Source of the DNA: Rhizomicrobium sp.
GTDB lineage: Bacteria; Pseudomonadota; Alphaproteobacteria; Micropepsales; Micropepsaceae
Length of the DNA stretch: 64,000 nucleotides
Assembly: GCA_037200385.1 (NCBI GenBank)
Contig: JBBCGL010000001.1
Location: forward strand, 868,001 to 932,000
Direction of reading: 5' to 3'
A program made the translations under genes and the position numbers. Positions 26,411 to 34,524 of the stretch are shown here, piece after piece. Numbering within the stretch: the first letter of the stretch is position 1; every line of letters begins with the position of its first letter. A model generated the notes under the pieces. It searched no databases. It was given only the letters and a program-made list of their open reading frames with translations, and was not told the origin of the DNA.

Positions 26411-26875
26411 TCAGTCCACATCGTGGAATATGTCGGCGTGGACACGGTCGCCGGGCTTGATGCCCAAATCCCGGGCACGGCCGCCATTGATCTCCAGCAC
26501 GGCGCGAACCGGCTCGGCGGACGGAATCGTCTCGGTCGAGAACGGCACCGCATTCGGCTCGACCGACGAGACCGTGCCGTCGGCGCGGATGAACACCATG
26601 TCGAGCGGCAGCGGCGTGTTCTTCATCCAGAACGACACCCGGGCCGCCTGGTGGAAATCGAACAACATGCCCGCATTGGCCGGCAGATCCCTGCGGAACA
26701 TCAGGCCGCGCTCTTGCGAGGCTGCGTCGGCCGCGACCTCGACCGTAAGCGCTTTGGCGCCGCTGGCCGTCTCGATCCGGATCGTTTCGACAGGCAGGCC
26801 GGGCCGCAGCCCCATGATGGAGGCGCAACCGCCAAGAGACAGAGACGCGATCAGTCCAAGGACCGCCAAGCGCAT
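26411..26875 (-). CDS. DUF192 lipoprotein
   Basis: 154 residues from ATG 26875, preceded by GGGGGAG. A lipoprotein signal peptide is visible (LAVLGLIASLSLGGC, lipobox LGGC). The rest is a DUF192 domain: VEVAADAASQERGLMFR, LPANAGMLFDFHQ, SFWMKNTPLPLDMVFI, and AVLEINGG near the end. The family is widespread and secreted or lipid-anchored; its function is unclear. It lies 19 bases downstream of the DUF2891 gene on the same strand and is likely co-transcribed. Confidence 0.88.
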   Translation of the reverse strand: MRLAVLGLIASLSLGGCASIMGLRPGLPVETIRIETASGAKALTVEVAADAASQERGLMFRRDLPANAGMLFDFHQAARVSFWMKNTPLPLDMVFIRADGTVSSVEPNAVPFSTETIPSAEPVRAVLEINGGRARDLGIKPGDRVHADIFHDVD

Positions 26876-26894
26876 TTTGAGCTCCCCCGAGCTT

Positions 26895-27833
26895 TTATTT
26901 TGCCAAAGTCTGCCGCATCGCGCGCTGAAGCGCAAAGATTCCGAATTGCGGCACCCAATGGGCGACGGCGCGATAGTCGCCGCGCCACCAGCTCGGGCGG
27001 TGCAGATTGGTCTCGATATGGTCCAGGGCGCTGCCCAGCAGGGCATCGTCATGCGCCGCCTCCGCCAGCGCCAGCAGGGCCCAGCCACGGCTGAAATTGA
27101 GCGCGTAGTGATGCGCTTTGCGCGGTGCGGTGATGGGCTCGAGCGCCCTCAGCCGGCCGCCAGCCCGCGCCATCACGGCGGCGATGTCCGCACCGCCTGC
27201 CCGGACCAGCAATTCACAGAACATCGGCGTCACCGCCATGAAGTCCGGCCAGTCCTCTTCCTCGGACTCCGCCGGCAGCCGGTCGAGATGGAGCGCGAGC
27301 GCGCCGGCCGCTTCGCGCACGACGGCCGTCAAATCGGGGCGTCCTTCGACCTCGGCATAATCGAGCAGGTTGAGCAGCGCCCAGCACGGATTGGCATATT
27401 CGCGCGCGAAAGGATCGGTCGTCCTCCCCCGGTATTGCGCCACCAACGAGGCCGCAACGTCGCGCGCCATGAAAGTCAGCCGTGTCGACCCGGTCACCCG
27501 CCGATCCTCCAGCGCCAGACGCAGGAACCAGGCACGGCCATAGGGCATTTCGAATTGCGGCCGGGCCGCCAGGTCTGCGGCCTCGAGCGCCAGCTTGGCC
27601 GGCATCAAGACGCCGTCGATGATGCCGTCATATCGGCCGTCGCCTGTGGCCGCGCGGCAGGCCAGCAAGGCCCAGATCGCATGGCAGGCGGAATGCCAGT
27701 CGATGCAGCCGTGGAAAGCGGGGTGGATGGTATCGTGGCGCTGGACATTGCGCGCCGGCACCTGCGCCAGCAGCGTCATCCAATGTGGAATTTCAGACTG
27801 GAACGCGCGGAAACGCGCCGCGACGTCGGACAT
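26895..27833 (-). CDS. DUF2891 family protein
   Basis: 312 residues, no signal peptide. The family signature is near the N-terminus (HPAFHGCIDWHSACHAIWAL), and the protein continues as an all-helical, tryptophan-rich fold with EMPYGRAWFLRLALE and YANPCWALLNLLDYAE, reminiscent of (alpha/alpha)6 toroids found in glycan-active enzymes. The biochemical role is not established. It is followed by the DUF192 lipoprotein and preceded by a cold-shock gene, all on the minus strand. Confidence 0.82.
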   Translation of the reverse strand: MSDVAARFRAFQSEIPHWMTLLAQVPARNVQRHDTIHPAFHGCIDWHSACHAIWALLACRAATGDGRYDGIIDGVLMPAKLALEAADLAARPQFEMPYGRAWFLRLALEDRRVTGSTRLTFMARDVAASLVAQYRGRTTDPFAREYANPCWALLNLLDYAEVEGRPDLTAVVREAAGALALHLDRLPAESEEEDWPDFMAVTPMFCELLVRAGGADIAAVMARAGGRLRALEPITAPRKAHHYALNFSRGWALLALAEAAHDDALLGSALDHIETNLHRPSWWRGDYRAVAHWVPQFGIFALQRAMRQTLAK

Positions 27834-27863
27834 GGGACCACCGGGGTTGGAACTTCGATCCGG

Positions 27864-28409
27864 TCAAGGATCGATGAGAGTGACCTCGGCCGCAAGCTCG
27901 CCCTTCGGACCCGCGCCGGTCCGGACCTGGACCCGCTGGCCCTGGCGCAACTCACGGATGCCGGAGCGGCGGAGCGTCTCCATGTGGACGAAGACATCCG
28001 CGGTGCCGGCGCCTCGCGACACGAAACCATAGCCCTTGCCGCGGTTGAACCACTTCACCGTCGCTTCGAAAGCCTCGCCGGAAGGTTCGGCAGTGTAGCG
28101 GCTGGGCCGCGGATTGACTGCCGGGACCGCCTGGGCCGTGGAATTGTCGAGCGAGATCAGCCGCCGGGCCTGCAACCCGCGTGGACCCTGCACCGCCTCG
28201 CACACCACGCGCGCCCCTTCATAGGCGGCCTTGAAGCCGGATTGCCGCACGCAGGTCTGATGCAGCAGGATGTCGCCCTCGATCCCGCTGCTCGGCCGGA
28301 TGAAACCATAGCCCTTGTTGAGGTCGAACCACTTCACCAGTCCCATGACCTCAAGGGCCCCGCCCTCAATGCCTCCAGTGCCTGCTCCCAATGTCATGCT
28401 GCGCCCCAT
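27864..28409 (-). CDS. Tandem cold-shock-domain protein
   Basis: 181 residues with two cold-shock domains. Domain 1 (about residues 22-88) has VKWFDLNKGYGFIRP and ILLHQTCV; domain 2 (about 113-178) has VKWFNRGKGYGFVSR and VFVHMETL. Both keep the RNP1-like aromatic patch and RNP2 for single-stranded nucleic-acid binding. A proline/alanine-rich linker joins them. Two-domain CSD proteins of this size are typical of alphaproteobacteria and act as RNA chaperones or in growth-phase adaptation. An ATG four codons downstream is an alternative start. Confidence 0.88.
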   Translation of the reverse strand: MGRSMTLGAGTGGIEGGALEVMGLVKWFDLNKGYGFIRPSSGIEGDILLHQTCVRQSGFKAAYEGARVVCEAVQGPRGLQARRLISLDNSTAQAVPAVNPRPSRYTAEPSGEAFEATVKWFNRGKGYGFVSRGAGTADVFVHMETLRRSGIRELRQGQRVQVRTGAGPKGELAAEVTLIDP

Positions 28410-28543
28410 GCCAGAAACGATGAATTGGGCTAGAGAGGTCTCGCGCCCGTCCGGAATCTGTCACGGCGAGGCGGCATCGGGGTATCCCTCAAACAGGGGG
28501 GTAGGAACTCCCATGTTGCAACCGGCAGGCGGGAGCGGATTGC

Positions 28544-29158
28544 ATGGATTTCACCGGGCGCTACGTCATGACCGCACCGCCCGAGCGCGTTTGGGAGGGG
28601 ATTAACGACCCCGCCGTGCTCAAAGCCTGCATCCCGGGCTGTGAGCAGCTCGACAAGCTCAGCCCGACGGAATTCGCGGCCGCCGCCAAAGTCAAGATCG
28701 GCCCGGTCAGCGCAACTTTCAAGGGAAAAGTCATGCTTTCGGATCTGGATCCGCCGCGCCGGCTTGTCCTGGCTGGCGAGGGCCAAGGCGGCGTGGCCGG
28801 CTTTGCCCGCGGCGGCGCCCTGGTGACGCTGACACCGGAGGGTGACGGCACTCTCCTCACCTACACGGCCAAGGCGTCGGTCGGCGGCAAGCTGGCGCAG
28901 ATCGGGCAGCGCCTGATCGACGGCGCCGCGAAGCAGATCGCCGACGATTTCTTCAAGCGCTTCGCCGCCCAGCTCGAAACACCGATTGCGCTCATGCCCG
29001 ATCCCGAGGTCGAAACCGCGGCAGCCCTCGCGGTCGCCACGGCGCCGGCGCCGATGGTCGCCGAGCCCGTCCGCCGCGGCCTCTCGCCGAAGATATGGGT
29101 CGGCGGCCTTATCGCGGCGATCGCGGTTTTGCTGCTGGTTTTTTTGTCGACACATTAG
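28544..29158 (+). CDS. coxG: CoxG-like SRPBCC protein with C-terminal membrane anchor
   Basis: 204 residues. The N-terminal 150 residues form a START/SRPBCC domain with the CoxG hallmark AVLKACIPGCEQL and KVKIGPVSATFKGKV. The last 25 residues (KIWVGGLIAAIAVLLLVFLS) are a membrane anchor, as in CO dehydrogenase subunit G, which recruits the enzyme to the cytoplasmic membrane. A fragment of a coxS gene and XdhC/CoxI-type genes follow within 3.5 kb, but no coxM or coxL is present. The 3' end overlaps the converging tautomerase gene by 50 bp. Confidence 0.85.
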   Translation: MDFTGRYVMTAPPERVWEGINDPAVLKACIPGCEQLDKLSPTEFAAAAKVKIGPVSATFKGKVMLSDLDPPRRLVLAGEGQGGVAGFARGGALVTLTPEGDGTLLTYTAKASVGGKLAQIGQRLIDGAAKQIADDFFKRFAAQLETPIALMPDPEVETAAALAVATAPAPMVAEPVRRGLSPKIWVGGLIAAIAVLLLVFLSTH

Positions 29159-29426
29159 CGACGGGCGTCTTTTTCTCGGGCTTCGTCGCCGGCTTCCTGA
29201 ACAATGCGTCGAGATCGAGCAAGTCGTCGTTCTGCGGCGCCTTGCGCTCGCTGAGCAGCTCGCCGCCGGTGGCCCAGTTGTCGCGATCATGTTCCTGGAT
29301 CAGCACCTGCGTCGCGCCGCGCTCGAGTTCGAGGATTTCAGTGACCGCATCGGTGATCGCGACGGCCAAGCGGCGGCGTTTCTCCAGCGGCCTGCCGACG
29401 GCGATATGGACGGTTACGAAAGGCAT
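29109..29426 (-). CDS. 4-oxalocrotonate tautomerase-like protein with basic tail
   Basis: 105 residues from ATG 29426, preceded by GGGAG. The first 65 residues are a tautomerase domain: after removal of Met, Pro2 (MPFVTVHI) is the catalytic base, followed by GRPLEKRRRLAVAITDAV and QVLIQEHDRDNWATGG. The extra C-terminal 40 residues are lysine/proline-rich and low-complexity; this part overlaps the end of coxG on the other strand, which suggests the stop was lost and the tail extended. Substrate unknown. Confidence 0.82.
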   Translation of the reverse strand: MPFVTVHIAVGRPLEKRRRLAVAITDAVTEILELERGATQVLIQEHDRDNWATGGELLSERKAPQNDDLLDLDALFRKPATKPEKKTPVANVSTKKPAAKPRSPR

Positions 29427-29525
29427 GTGACACTCCCTGTCGGGCAGGAGCATAGCAGCGCTCGACGCCGCTGCCGCGCCGCCCGTGACTCCGGCTACGC
29501 CATTTCGCCCCAAAAGGATATCGCC

Positions 29526-29669
29526 ATGGCCACGGATGGTGCGCAGGTCACGACCATCGAAGGCCTCGCCCAAGGCGGCAAGCTGCCTCCTGTGCGGGAG
29601 GCGTTCCGCAAATATCCCGGACTGCGATGCGGCTTCTGCACGCCCGGCATGATCGCGACCGCGGTCGAC
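29526..29669 (+). pseudogene. Fragment of a CoxS/XdhC-type [2Fe-2S] subunit gene
   Basis: About 48 codons from ATG 29526 read as the middle of a molybdenum-hydroxylase small subunit: GAQVTTIEGLA, a lysine-leucine-proline stretch and AFRKYPGLRCGFCTPGMI. The CGFC pair are two ligands of the second 2Fe-2S cluster. The N-terminal plant-type ferredoxin part and the last cysteine pair are missing, and after about 29670 similarity ends. It sits 370 bases downstream of coxG, the position expected for cox structural genes, so it looks like the remnant of a deletion. Confidence 0.7.
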
Positions 29670-29707
29670 ACAAGAAGCGGCATAGGCGCATCGCTCGCCG
29701 CGTCCGC

Positions 29708-31342
29708 CTACTTCTTCTTGGCCGGCCGATGCGGGTTCGCCGGCTGCAGAGCCGTGACGGCCATGGGATGCTCGGTCACGACCGTCGTCGAATCCGCCGG
29801 CAGCAATTCCTTGATCCGCTTCGCGAGCACGCTTTGCGGCAGCTTGTCGGGGAAATGGCTGAGATCGGCGCCGAAGGACGATGACGGCAGGTTGTGGCAG
29901 TTGAAGCAGCCGGCCTGGGTCGCGTTGTCGCCGAACGGGTCGTAGCCCGTCGAGCCCGACTGCATCCACGTCTCCATCATCGTGTTGGCGAGGTGCGGGA
30001 AGCCCACCGGCTCGCCATAGGGCAGGCCCGGCTGCTGCGTCTGGAAAATCTGCACCCGGAAATCCTGGGTCGGCGCCAGCGTGCCGCGCACCCAGAGGGA
30101 ACCGATCATCTTGTAGTTCTGCCACACCCCGGTCATCTGCGGCATGAAGGTCGCGTTGAGGCAGGCGACGTTGCCGCCGCTGTTCGAGGCGCTCTCCGGC
30201 GGGCCGTCGGGGATGGTCGTGCAGTTCACGGTGCTGGCGCCGCCGGGCGGCAGATAGTCCGTGCGGCAGATGTTCACCGGCTTGTAGATGAACAATTTCT
30301 GCGTGAGATAGTATTTCGGGTTGGCGTTGCATTGCGGACTGGTACCCGAGACCTCGCAGATCTGCGACGTCATCACGCCCTGCCCGGCCGTCGCCGGATT
30401 GAAGAACGACCAGGATGTGCCGAGCGGCGATTGGGCCGCGATCGGCGTATCGCCCTGCGGCAGGCAATCGGGATCGTTCGCGACATGCTCGAACGAGGCC
30501 CAGATCCATTCGCCGTGGGTTTGCGTCTTCTGCACGATGTGCATGCCGACCAGACCGAAGCGGCCGTCGCAGTAGAATTGCGCCGCCGGGCAATTCGCGG
30601 GCGAGCCGAAATCGCGCCAGGCGGTCTTGATCTCCATCGCTCCCGGGGCCGGAGGCTGGCCGCCGGGATTGGCCGCCGTCGGCGGCAGCCAGATCGGATT
30701 GGCGCAGGTCTGGTTCGGCTGGGGACCCGGCTTGCACGCCGCGTTGTAACCCGCCTGCGTGTAGGTGTTGGCCTGCAGGATCGCGTTGTACATCTGCGCA
30801 TTGAAGCGGATGTCGTACTGGACGAGCGCGCCCTTCACATCGAGCAGGTGATCGTCGTCGCCCGCCTGGCCCTGATCCAGATGCGCGCCCTCGAGCGCGG
30901 TGCTCCCGCCGGGATAGGCGCTGGGCGGGTTCTTTGGGTTGTTCGGCTTGAGCAGATTGTACCACGGCGCCATCTGCAGGAAGCGCGGTGCGCTCTGTCC
31001 CGGGGTCTGGGGATCGGGCGTCGGCTGGACCAGGTAGATGAACTGGTTCCAGGCGAAGGTATGAAAATCGCAGAACAATTGGTCCCCCGGGACATCCTGC
31101 AGATAGACCGGATTGGCGACGTTGATCTTGCTGCCGTCGCTGAAATTGCCATTGCAGGGCGCCGGAGCCGGCGTCGGCGCCGACGCCTCCCGCTGCACGG
31201 CCTTGCCCGGCGGAATATTGCGCTTCACCGGCTGGGCGGACTCCGCCATCTGCGTCACGGCGATGCCAACGGCAAGAACCAGCGCCAAAGCCCCGCCCGT
31301 CCACGCAACAGGGCGAACAAAGGACTTCCAGGATGCTTGCAT
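29708..31342 (-). CDS. Exported cytochrome c-like protein with one C-terminal haem motif
   Basis: 544 residues from ATG 31342 (GAGGGGG upstream). An N-terminal signal or anchor helix (VAWTGGALALVLAVGIAVTQM) exports the rest. The body is rich in asparagine, glycine and aromatic residues with many spaced cysteines, and there is a single CxxCH at residues 479-483 (GCFNCHNLP), which would bind one c-type haem. A downstream methionine may be the sixth ligand. Close homologues are usually annotated only as hypothetical or cytochrome family proteins. It lies between coxS remnant and XdhC genes, on the opposite strand, so a link to them is uncertain. Confidence 0.7.
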   Translation of the reverse strand: MQASWKSFVRPVAWTGGALALVLAVGIAVTQMAESAQPVKRNIPPGKAVQREASAPTPAPAPCNGNFSDGSKINVANPVYLQDVPGDQLFCDFHTFAWNQFIYLVQPTPDPQTPGQSAPRFLQMAPWYNLLKPNNPKNPPSAYPGGSTALEGAHLDQGQAGDDDHLLDVKGALVQYDIRFNAQMYNAILQANTYTQAGYNAACKPGPQPNQTCANPIWLPPTAANPGGQPPAPGAMEIKTAWRDFGSPANCPAAQFYCDGRFGLVGMHIVQKTQTHGEWIWASFEHVANDPDCLPQGDTPIAAQSPLGTSWSFFNPATAGQGVMTSQICEVSGTSPQCNANPKYYLTQKLFIYKPVNICRTDYLPPGGASTVNCTTIPDGPPESASNSGGNVACLNATFMPQMTGVWQNYKMIGSLWVRGTLAPTQDFRVQIFQTQQPGLPYGEPVGFPHLANTMMETWMQSGSTGYDPFGDNATQAGCFNCHNLPSSSFGADLSHFPDKLPQSVLAKRIKELLPADSTTVVTEHPMAVTALQPANPHRPAKKK

Positions 31343-31524
31343 GACGGTCCCCCTCATTTGCGACGACTCGAAGATATATCACAGATACTTTGTCGGTTCG
31401 TGAAATCGCCGAATACTGATGAGGACTTCACTTGCTTTTACTTGGAACAGCGACCGTTCGCCGTCGTTGCTTTTCGCAGCTGCGGGACGCCATGCTGCGC
31501 TTGCGCGCAACCCAGGCTTCGCAC

Positions 31525-31860
31525 ATGACAACGCCCGCCGCCTTCCCGTCCGAGCCCCTGGACGCCGCGCAGCAATGGCTTGAATCCGGGCGCAAAGTCG
31601 CGCTCGGCACTGTGGTGAAGACCTGGGGATCGGCGCCGCGCCAAGCCGGCAGCCAGATCGCGGTGCGCGACGACGGCGCCTTCGCGGGCTCGGTCTCGGG
31701 CGGCTGCATCGAGGGTGTGGTAATCGAAGAGGCGCTCGCGGCGATGCGGGACGGCAAGGTGCGCAATCTCGAATTCGGCGTGAGCGACGAGACCGCCTGG
31801 TCGGTCGGCCTCGCCTGCGGCGGCCGGATCGAAATCTTTCTCGAGCCGGTCGGCGCGTAG
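31525..31860 (+). CDS. XdhC/CoxI N-terminal-domain protein
   Basis: 111 residues that form the XdhC_CoxI domain alone: VALGTVVKTWGSAPRQAGSQ, GAFAGSVSGGCIEGVV, and a closing CGGRIEIFLEPV. XdhC-type proteins bind molybdenum cofactor, help its sulfuration and insert it into molybdenum hydroxylases. Here the Rossmann half is a separate gene 37 bases downstream, as in many coxI/coxF arrangements. ATG 31525 is chosen because the domain starts right after it; an ATG 11 codons upstream is possible. Confidence 0.85.
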   Translation: MTTPAAFPSEPLDAAQQWLESGRKVALGTVVKTWGSAPRQAGSQIAVRDDGAFAGSVSGGCIEGVVIEEALAAMRDGKVRNLEFGVSDETAWSVGLACGGRIEIFLEPVGA

Positions 31861-31897
31861 CCGCCTGCGCCGCGGACACGACGATGGGATTCTTGGA

Positions 31898-32581
31898 ATG
31901 CGTGCCGAAACCCTTCACCGCATCAACGAGGCCCGCAAGGCCGGCCGTACCATCGTGCGCGCCACCGACCTCGCAAGTGGCGAGGAGGTCCTGATCGATC
32001 CGGCGTCGGACGGTTCGGCGCTCGGCCTTGCCGCGGCGGGCGCGGCGCGCGCCGATACGTCCGGGCCGGCGCAGATCGAAGGCCGCAGTTGGTTCCTCGG
32101 CGTGTTCAACCCGCCGCTGGATCTCGTCATCGTGGGCGCGGCGCACATCGCCCAGCCGCTCGTCCGCATGGCGCGCGAGGCCGGCTATGGCGTGCGGGTC
32201 GTCGATCCGCGCACCGCGTTCGCGACGCCGGCGCGTTTCCCGGATGTGGCGATCTCGCATGACTGGCCGGACGAGGCGCTCGCGAAAGCACCGCTGGGCG
32301 CCCGCAGCGCCATCGTCTTTCTCAGCCACGACCCCAAGATCGACGATCCGGGCCTCATGGCGGCGCTGAATTCAAGCTGTTTCTATATCGGCGCGCTGGG
32401 CTCGAAGAAGACGCAGGCGGCGCGGCAGGCGCGGTTGCGCATCGCCGGCTTCGACGACACCGCGCTGGCGCGGATCCACGGTCCGGTCGGCCTCGACATC
32501 GGCGCCCGCAACCCGGCGGAGATCGCCATCTCGATCCTCGCCGAGATGACGCTCGTCCTGCGGGGCGCCAAGGCGAAGTGA
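31898..32581 (+). CDS. XdhC/CoxF Rossmann-domain protein
   Basis: 227 residues. A short N-terminal stretch is followed by the XdhC_C Rossmann fold: LDLVIVGAAHIAQPLVRMAR, VVDPRTAFATPARFP, IVFLSHDPKIDDPGL and the terminal GLDIGARNPAEIAISILAEM. It is the partner of the gene immediately upstream and together they make a complete XdhC-type maturation factor for a molybdenum hydroxylase. The target enzyme is not in this window apart from the coxS fragment. Confidence 0.87.
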   Translation: MRAETLHRINEARKAGRTIVRATDLASGEEVLIDPASDGSALGLAAAGAARADTSGPAQIEGRSWFLGVFNPPLDLVIVGAAHIAQPLVRMAREAGYGVRVVDPRTAFATPARFPDVAISHDWPDEALAKAPLGARSAIVFLSHDPKIDDPGLMAALNSSCFYIGALGSKKTQAARQARLRIAGFDDTALARIHGPVGLDIGARNPAEIAISILAEMTLVLRGAKAK

Positions 32582-32602
32582 CCTTCCCGTAGGGGGAAGG
32601 TC
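32580..32602. terminator. Hairpin between convergent genes
   Basis: GACCTTCCC pairs with GGGGAAGGTC around a GTA loop, directly after the XdhC-type stop and just before the stop of the EF-hand gene. No long T-run follows on either side, so it is at best a weak bidirectional terminator. Confidence 0.45.
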
Positions 32603-32608
32603 CTCACC

Positions 32609-33619
32609 TCAATTGTCGTGGTCCGGCGGCGGACGGCCGTCGTCGCCGCCATGACCGTGCGCATGGCCCCGGTCGCCGTGACCCCAACCGCCATGGCCAT
32701 GCGGCCGCATCTCGTCGGCGTCGATGACGCCGTCATTGTTGCGGTCCATGTGCTCGAACATCTTGAGCGGCGGCGCGGCGAATTCCGCCATCGTCAGCCT
32801 GCCGTCGCCGTCCTTGTCGAGGCGTTTGAACATCTTCTCGTTCATCTCGTGATAGCGCACGGCTTGTGTGGCCGTGAACTGCGCCAGCGTTATGAAGGTG
32901 GCGCCGCCAGACGCCGCCTGGAACTGGCCGGCCATGATCGTATCGAATTCCGCGCGCGTGACCTTGCCATCGCGGCTGATGTCGCCGTCGCCACAGAATT
33001 TCGCGCGGCCGAAGCCGCCATGGCCGCCGAAACCGTGCCCGGCGAAGCCATGGCCGCCAAAGCGGCGTCCGGCAAAGCCGCCCGGGCCATGGCCCCAGCC
33101 GCCGTGATCGCCATGCGGCGGCGCGCCGTCCGCTGGCGGCGCGTCGGGCGGCGGCGGGCCGCGATGGAAGCCCGCATGCATCACGGGACTGCAGGATACG
33201 GTACCGCTGCCGTCCCGATCCATCATCTGGAAATGCGCGCGCTGTGGCGCCTCGAACTCGTCCAGCGAGAGCTTGCCGTCGCCGTTCCAATCGATGCGGT
33301 GGAACATCTCCGCCATGTGCTTTTCAAAGTCGCCGCGATGGATCGCCTCGAATTGCGCCTCGCTCATCGTCTTGGCGCCATGCGTCGCCGCAGCGAACCG
33401 CGTTCCCAGCACATTGTTGAACTCGGCCTTGGTGATCTTGCCGTTGCCGTCCCCGTCGAACTCACCTAGCAAACGGTCGGCGAGCCGACCCTTGTGGACG
33501 AGACCCTGCATCGGACCGTCGGGCGGCGGCGGCCCGTCCATATGGGCCACGGCGAGCCCGGTGCAGCCGATCACGATGGCCGCTCCCAAGAGCAGCGCGA
33601 CCTTGGTGTTTCTGGTCAT
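32609..33619 (-). CDS. Exported EF-hand protein with His/Gly-rich linker
   Basis: 336 residues with a signal peptide (VALLLGAAIVIGCTGLAVAH). Five to six EF-hand loops are readable: DGDGNGKITKAE, DWNGDGKLSLDE, DRDGSGTVSC (degenerate), DISRDGKVTRAE, DKDGDGRLTMAE and DRNNDGVIDADE. Between the third and fourth is a glycine/histidine/phenylalanine-rich linker (about residues 150-210), and the C-terminus is again His/Gly/Asp-rich. EF-hands bind calcium; the histidine runs could bind a transition metal. It diverges from an OmpR-type two-component system, which may regulate it. Confidence 0.87.
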   Translation of the reverse strand: MTRNTKVALLLGAAIVIGCTGLAVAHMDGPPPPDGPMQGLVHKGRLADRLLGEFDGDGNGKITKAEFNNVLGTRFAAATHGAKTMSEAQFEAIHRGDFEKHMAEMFHRIDWNGDGKLSLDEFEAPQRAHFQMMDRDGSGTVSCSPVMHAGFHRGPPPPDAPPADGAPPHGDHGGWGHGPGGFAGRRFGGHGFAGHGFGGHGGFGRAKFCGDGDISRDGKVTRAEFDTIMAGQFQAASGGATFITLAQFTATQAVRYHEMNEKMFKRLDKDGDGRLTMAEFAAPPLKMFEHMDRNNDGVIDADEMRPHGHGGWGHGDRGHAHGHGGDDGRPPPDHDN

Positions 33620-33770
33620 ATGGCGTTCTCCAAATGGATATCGACATCAGACAGGATGAGGATCGCGGAACTGTGCCGGAACAAAACGTGATCGTATCAA
33701 AGTGTACTACGATGCTGACACCTGAAACTTTGGCAAAGGCCGATTTGCAGGCGCCCCCGCGGAGGTCCTA

Positions 33771-34511
33771 ATGGTGCGCACGATGATCAAAGAAGAAACC
33801 AAGCCGCACATCCTGCTGGTCGAGGACGCGCGCGACATCCGCGAGCCGCTGGCCCGCTATCTGCGCGACCAAGGCTATCGGGCGACGACCGCGGCCGACG
33901 CGGTCGCGGCGCGCAAGGTGATGAAGGGCTCCGCCATCGACCTCGTCGTGCTCGACATCATGATGCCCGGCGAGGACGGATTGTCGCTCTGCCGCTCCAT
34001 CCGCGAGACCTCGCAGATTCCGGTGATCCTGCTGACGGCGCGCGGCGAGGAGGTCGACCGCATCATCGGGCTGGAGATGGGCGCCGACGACTATATCCCC
34101 AAGCCGTTCTCGCCGCGCGAGCTGATCGCCCGGGTCGCGGCGGTGCTGCGGCGCACGCAGGCGCTGCCCCCGCGGCAAAAGCCGCCGACCGCGGAGCATA
34201 TCCGTTTCGGCGACTGGACGCTCGACACCGGTCAGCGCGAGCTGATCGGCGTCGATGGGGTCGCCCTGCCGTTGTCCTCGGGCGAATTCCGCCTGCTGAC
34301 CGCGCTGCTGGAGCGGCCGAAGATCGCGCTCACCCGCAACCAGCTCCTGGACCTCACCAAGGGCCGCGACGCCGACCTGTTCGACCGCTCGATCGACAAC
34401 CATGTCAGCCGGCTGCGCAAGAAAATCGAGCCGGACCCGAAGAACCCGCGCTACATTAAGACAGTGTGGGGCGGCGGATACATCTTCGCGATGGACCCGG
34501 AAGTGCAGTGA
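33771..34511 (+). CDS. OmpR/PhoB-family response regulator
   Basis: 246 residues: receiver domain (ILLVEDARD, phospho-acceptor in VVLDIMMPGEDG, LLTARGEE, KPFSPREL) then a winged-helix DNA-binding domain (LPLSSGEFRLLTALLE to VWGGGYIF). It is followed by its sensor kinase after 13 bases. It diverges from the EF-hand gene across a 151-base region, so likely regulates itself and possibly that neighbour. Confidence 0.92.
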   Translation: MVRTMIKEETKPHILLVEDARDIREPLARYLRDQGYRATTAADAVAARKVMKGSAIDLVVLDIMMPGEDGLSLCRSIRETSQIPVILLTARGEEVDRIIGLEMGADDYIPKPFSPRELIARVAAVLRRTQALPPRQKPPTAEHIRFGDWTLDTGQRELIGVDGVALPLSSGEFRLLTALLERPKIALTRNQLLDLTKGRDADLFDRSIDNHVSRLRKKIEPDPKNPRYIKTVWGGGYIFAMDPEVQ

Positions 34512-34524
34512 GCCGAGAGGCAAT

